Source of the DNA: Allomuricauda sp. ARW1Y1
GTDB taxonomy: Bacteria; Bacteroidota; Bacteroidia; Flavobacteriales; Flavobacteriaceae
Length of the DNA: 64,000 nt
Direction: 5' to 3'
NCBI RefSeq assembly: GCF_013407935.1
Contig: NZ_JACBZU010000001.1
Span: forward strand, 496,001-560,000
Shown: positions 61,820 through 64,000 of the stretch, in pieces
Layout of the letters: every line of letters starts with the position of its first letter
Numbering within the stretch: position 1 is the first letter of the stretch
Position numbers and translations under genes: made by a program
Notes under the pieces: model-generated
Databases searched by the model: none
The model's input: only the letters and a program-made list of their open reading frames with translations
What the model was told of the DNA's origin: nothing

Positions 61820-62449
61820 ATGTCAAATCAGTACAAACTATACCGAACCGCCTTTGCGCTTGCCCTTTTTACCATTTTTTACAATGTGGCGGAAGGGATT
61901 ATCTCTACCTATCTTGGGTTTGAGGATGAAAGTCTTGCGCTTTTTGGTTTTGGTACGGATAGTTTTATCGAGGTCATTTCAGGATTGGGTATTGCCCACA
62001 TGATCCTGCGCATCCAACGAAACCCCGATAGCAACCGTGATAATTTTGAACGAACCGCCCTTCGAATCACAGGCGTAGCATTTTATTTGTTGGTCGTTGG
62101 ATTGGTGGTTTCCAGTGTTTACAATATTTGGACAGGCCACAAACCCTTGACTACCTTTTGGGGCGTTGTCATTTCAACCATTTCCATACTGGTGATGTGG
62201 ATTTTGGTCTGGTGGAAGCGAAAGGTGGGGCGCCAACTCAATTCAGCTCCTATTTTGGCCGATGCCAACTGTACCTTGGTTTGTGTGTACATGTCGATCA
62301 TTTTATTGGTCAGTAGCGGTATCTATGAACTTTTTAAGATTCCATATATAGATAGTATAGGTACCTTGGGCTTGGCCTATTTCGCTTTTTCCGAAGGAAA
62401 GGAATGCTTTGAAAAGGCAAGGAGCAACAAACATTGTGCTTGCGATTAA
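61820..62449 (+). CDS. CDF-like cation transporter with altered metal site
   Basis: The 209-residue protein has five to six hydrophobic helices in the arrangement of cation diffusion facilitators but lacks the long cytosolic domain. In YiiP-type proteins the site is DxxxD in helix 2 and HxxxD in helix 5. Here helix 2 has D47xxxE51 (GTDSFIEV) and helix 5 has C151xxxC155 (ANCTLVC), with a Cys-rich end HCAC. This suggests a soft metal such as Cu, Cd or Hg, or loss of transport; it is inference. The stop lies just before the methyltransferase gene. Confidence 0.78.
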   Translation: MSNQYKLYRTAFALALFTIFYNVAEGIISTYLGFEDESLALFGFGTDSFIEVISGLGIAHMILRIQRNPDSNRDNFERTALRITGVAFYLLVVGLVVSSVYNIWTGHKPLTTFWGVVISTISILVMWILVWWKRKVGRQLNSAPILADANCTLVCVYMSIILLVSSGIYELFKIPYIDSIGTLGLAYFAFSEGKECFEKARSNKHCACD

Positions 62450-62466
62450 ACCTTAAAAATCACGTA

Positions 62467-63072
62467 TTGAATAAAAAAGAACATTGGGAAACAGTTTATG
62501 GCACCAAAACGCCGGAGGAGGTCAGTTGGACACAAGAAGTGCCGAAAATTTCGTTGGACCTTATCCATTCCCTGTCCCTGAAAAAGAATTCAAAAATCAT
62601 AGACGTGGGCGGAGGCGATAGCAAGTTGGTCGATTTTTTGCTGGATGAAGGTTTTGAGGATATTACCGTGTTGGACATTTCTGGAAAGGCATTGGAGCGC
62701 GCCAAAGAACGATTGGGCGAACACGCTAAAAAGGTAACATGGATAGAGGCCGATATCATCTCATTTCAACCAAAAGAGAACTACGATGTGTGGCATGACC
62801 GTGCTGCTTTTCATTTTTTGACAGAGCCAGAACAGATTCAATCCTATGTAGATTTAGTGAACGAATCGGTACAGGGTCATTTGATTATCGGTACCTTTTC
62901 TGAAAATGGCCCTGAAAAATGTAGTGGTCTTCCTATCAAACAATATAATGTGGGTCAAATGGAAGCTACTTTCCAAGAATTTGAAAAGGTGGAATGCCAA
63001 ACCGAACATCACCAAACACCATTTGGGACAACACAGCATTTTCTCTTCTGCAGTTTTAAAAGAAGGTTGTAA
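62467..63072 (+). CDS. Class I SAM-dependent methyltransferase
   Basis: From TTG 62467 the product has 201 residues with motif I IIDVGGGDSKLVDFLL, the acidic VLDISGKALERAKERL (motif II) and WHDRAAFHFL (catalytic loop). This matches small methyltransferases of the thiopurine or UbiE/tellurite-resistance type. An earlier TTG at 62434 would overlap the transporter gene and add eleven residues unlike the family. It directly follows the CDF-like gene, 17 bp away, so a shared metal or metalloid detoxification role is possible but unproven. Confidence 0.85.
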   Translation: MNKKEHWETVYGTKTPEEVSWTQEVPKISLDLIHSLSLKKNSKIIDVGGGDSKLVDFLLDEGFEDITVLDISGKALERAKERLGEHAKKVTWIEADIISFQPKENYDVWHDRAAFHFLTEPEQIQSYVDLVNESVQGHLIIGTFSENGPEKCSGLPIKQYNVGQMEATFQEFEKVECQTEHHQTPFGTTQHFLFCSFKRRL

Positions 63073-64000
63073 TTATTCTTGGACTATTGGTTTATTTCCA
63101 AAAATCAAGTTTGCCACTACAAAAGCAACCAAGGCGGGCAAAACCCATCCCATTTGATGTTCGCTTAGCGGAATCCAATCGACAACGGGAGCTATTTGTT
63201 CTCCCCATCCCAAACTTCCCAGAAAGTCGGGAACACTAAAAATGGCCGTGACCAGAACAACACTTCGAAACACCCTGGTCGAACTCCAGGCCGAAGGAGC
63301 GGCGTTCAACAAAATCAGCACAATGGTGATGGGATAGATGAACATGAGCGAGGGAACCGCCACCAATATGATGTACCCCACATTAAACTGACCAATGAGC
63401 ACCCCAAGCACACAGCCTAAGAAGGCCGTAATGCGGTAGGCCCAGATGGAATCGTTAAACCGACCTTTTATAAAATCTGAGGTACCCGTAACAATACCGA
63501 CGGCGGTGGTAAAGCAGGCCAAACTCACCAAAATACTCAGGAAAAGATTGGCAGTGCTTCCCAAGGTTGCCATACTAATGCTCCTTAAAAGCGTGGTTCT
63601 AGAGATATCGGCATCAAACGTATTTCCAAAAACGGATCCCGTAAGAATAAGTCCGCCGTAAACCAAAAACAGCCCAATGCCCGCCCAAAGTCCAGCTCTG
63701 CCAATGAGTCTTCGCTTTTCCTCGAACGATGCGGTTTTTTCCTTCAGGTTGATGGAAATAATGATTACCGCGCCTACCACTACGGCCCCAATGGCATCAA
63801 AGGTTTGATAGCCTTCCAATATGCCCGAACTAAATGGACGGTCCATCGTGGACGGGACCATTTCAAAATCAAAACCAAAGACGGCAGTGGCTATCATCAG
63901 CACCAAAATGATGAGGATTGCCGGCGTCAATAATTTGCCCAAGGCATCCAGCATTTTACTGCGATTGATGGCAAACACGAACACCAACAAAAAATATACC
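63073..64000 (-). CDS. brnQ: Branched-chain amino acid transporter BrnQ, partial (cut by window end)
   Basis: The frame runs past the window end; codons to 63999 continue the same reading. About 308 residues are seen, with seven or more helices and BrnQ features (GYQTFDAIGAVVVGAVIII, GLFLVYGGLILTGSVFG, AITAFLG-type helix and IGQFNVGYIILVAVP). BrnQ imports Leu, Ile and Val with sodium. The C terminus (IFGNKPIVQE) is near the stop. The start lies outside the window, and no promoter can be judged. It is convergent with the methyltransferase gene, their stops abutting. Confidence 0.9.
   Translation of the reverse strand, partial: VYFLLVFVFAINRSKMLDALGKLLTPAILIILVLMIATAVFGFDFEMVPSTMDRPFSSGILEGYQTFDAIGAVVVGAVIIISINLKEKTASFEEKRRLIGRAGLWAGIGLFLVYGGLILTGSVFGNTFDADISRTTLLRSISMATLGSTANLFLSILVSLACFTTAVGIVTGTSDFIKGRFNDSIWAYRITAFLGCVLGVLIGQFNVGYIILVAVPSLMFIYPITIVLILLNAAPSAWSSTRVFRSVVLVTAIFSVPDFLGSLGWGEQIAPVVDWIPLSEHQMGWVLPALVAFVVANLIFGNKPIVQE

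Overview
The window reads as chromosomal DNA of a Bacteroidota member, most likely a marine Flavobacteriaceae species close to Muricauda/Allomuricauda. The basis is the combination of gliding and type IX secretion genes (sprE/porW, gldH), a three-subunit type B succinate dehydrogenase, an F-ATPase cluster without atpD and atpC, several Flavobacteriia-restricted small families, and many promoters with the Bacteroidota -7 motif TAnnTTTG. No rRNA, tRNA, CRISPR array, insertion sequence or prophage was recognised.

Layout. 1-5.7 kb: the end of a surface-polysaccharide locus (sugar transferase, UDP-glucuronate decarboxylase), purD, small membrane proteins and a GT9 glycosyltransferase. 5.7-8.1 kb: an accessory patch with a long repeat region, a frameshifted glycosyltransferase and an orphan gene. 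8.1-12.4 kb: an arsenosugar-type radical SAM gene with its peroxidase-like partner, a fasciclin protein, a patatin and a flavin/2Fe-2S reductase. 12.5-17.8 kb: a two-gene ABC exporter, sprE and a bactofilin. 17.7-23.5 kb: ATP synthase genes atpI-like, atpB, E, F, H, A, G. 23.7-32.7 kb: flippase, dut, a small GIY-YIG nuclease bracketed by inverted hairpins, a nucleotidyltransferase, a TPR protein, a lipoprotein, an EnvC-like protein, an aldo/keto reductase and a lipoprotein/barrel pair. 32.8-38.5 kb: a SPOR protein, dprA and a BspA-like surface lipoprotein lying between two direct copies of the repeat seen at 5.7 kb. 38.5-45.2 kb: trpS, an acyltransferase, a LytS-like protein, a three-gene ECF sigma operon and recA. 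45.4-52.1 kb: trhO, ricT-gldH-PBP1A and a CoA-transferase pair. 52.1-54.6 kb: a 34-codon ORF with its own promoter and terminator, an acetyltransferase, a divergent pair of HTH regulators with two matching operators, and an orphan vsr. 54.7-64 kb: sdhCAB, rimK, pepP, a CDF-like transporter with an altered metal site, a methyltransferase and a truncated brnQ.

The strongest unexplained signals are regulatory or repeat-based. First, three loci (6.4, 37.5 and 59.7 kb) carry direct repeats of about ATCCGTCARAT spaced exactly 21 bp, each 58-75 bp upstream of a start codon and in the same orientation relative to the gene. This geometry fits LytTR-type response regulators and suggests a small regulon. 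Second, three intergenic regions of about 600-700 bp (A, B, C) are related copies of one element made largely of degenerate heptanucleotides kept in 7-bp register. Copies B and C bracket the BspA-like gene. Third, there are palindromic elements in the atp operon and around the GIY-YIG gene. I did not find a complete, clearly new defence or metabolic system. Functions are assigned from motif recognition without database searches.
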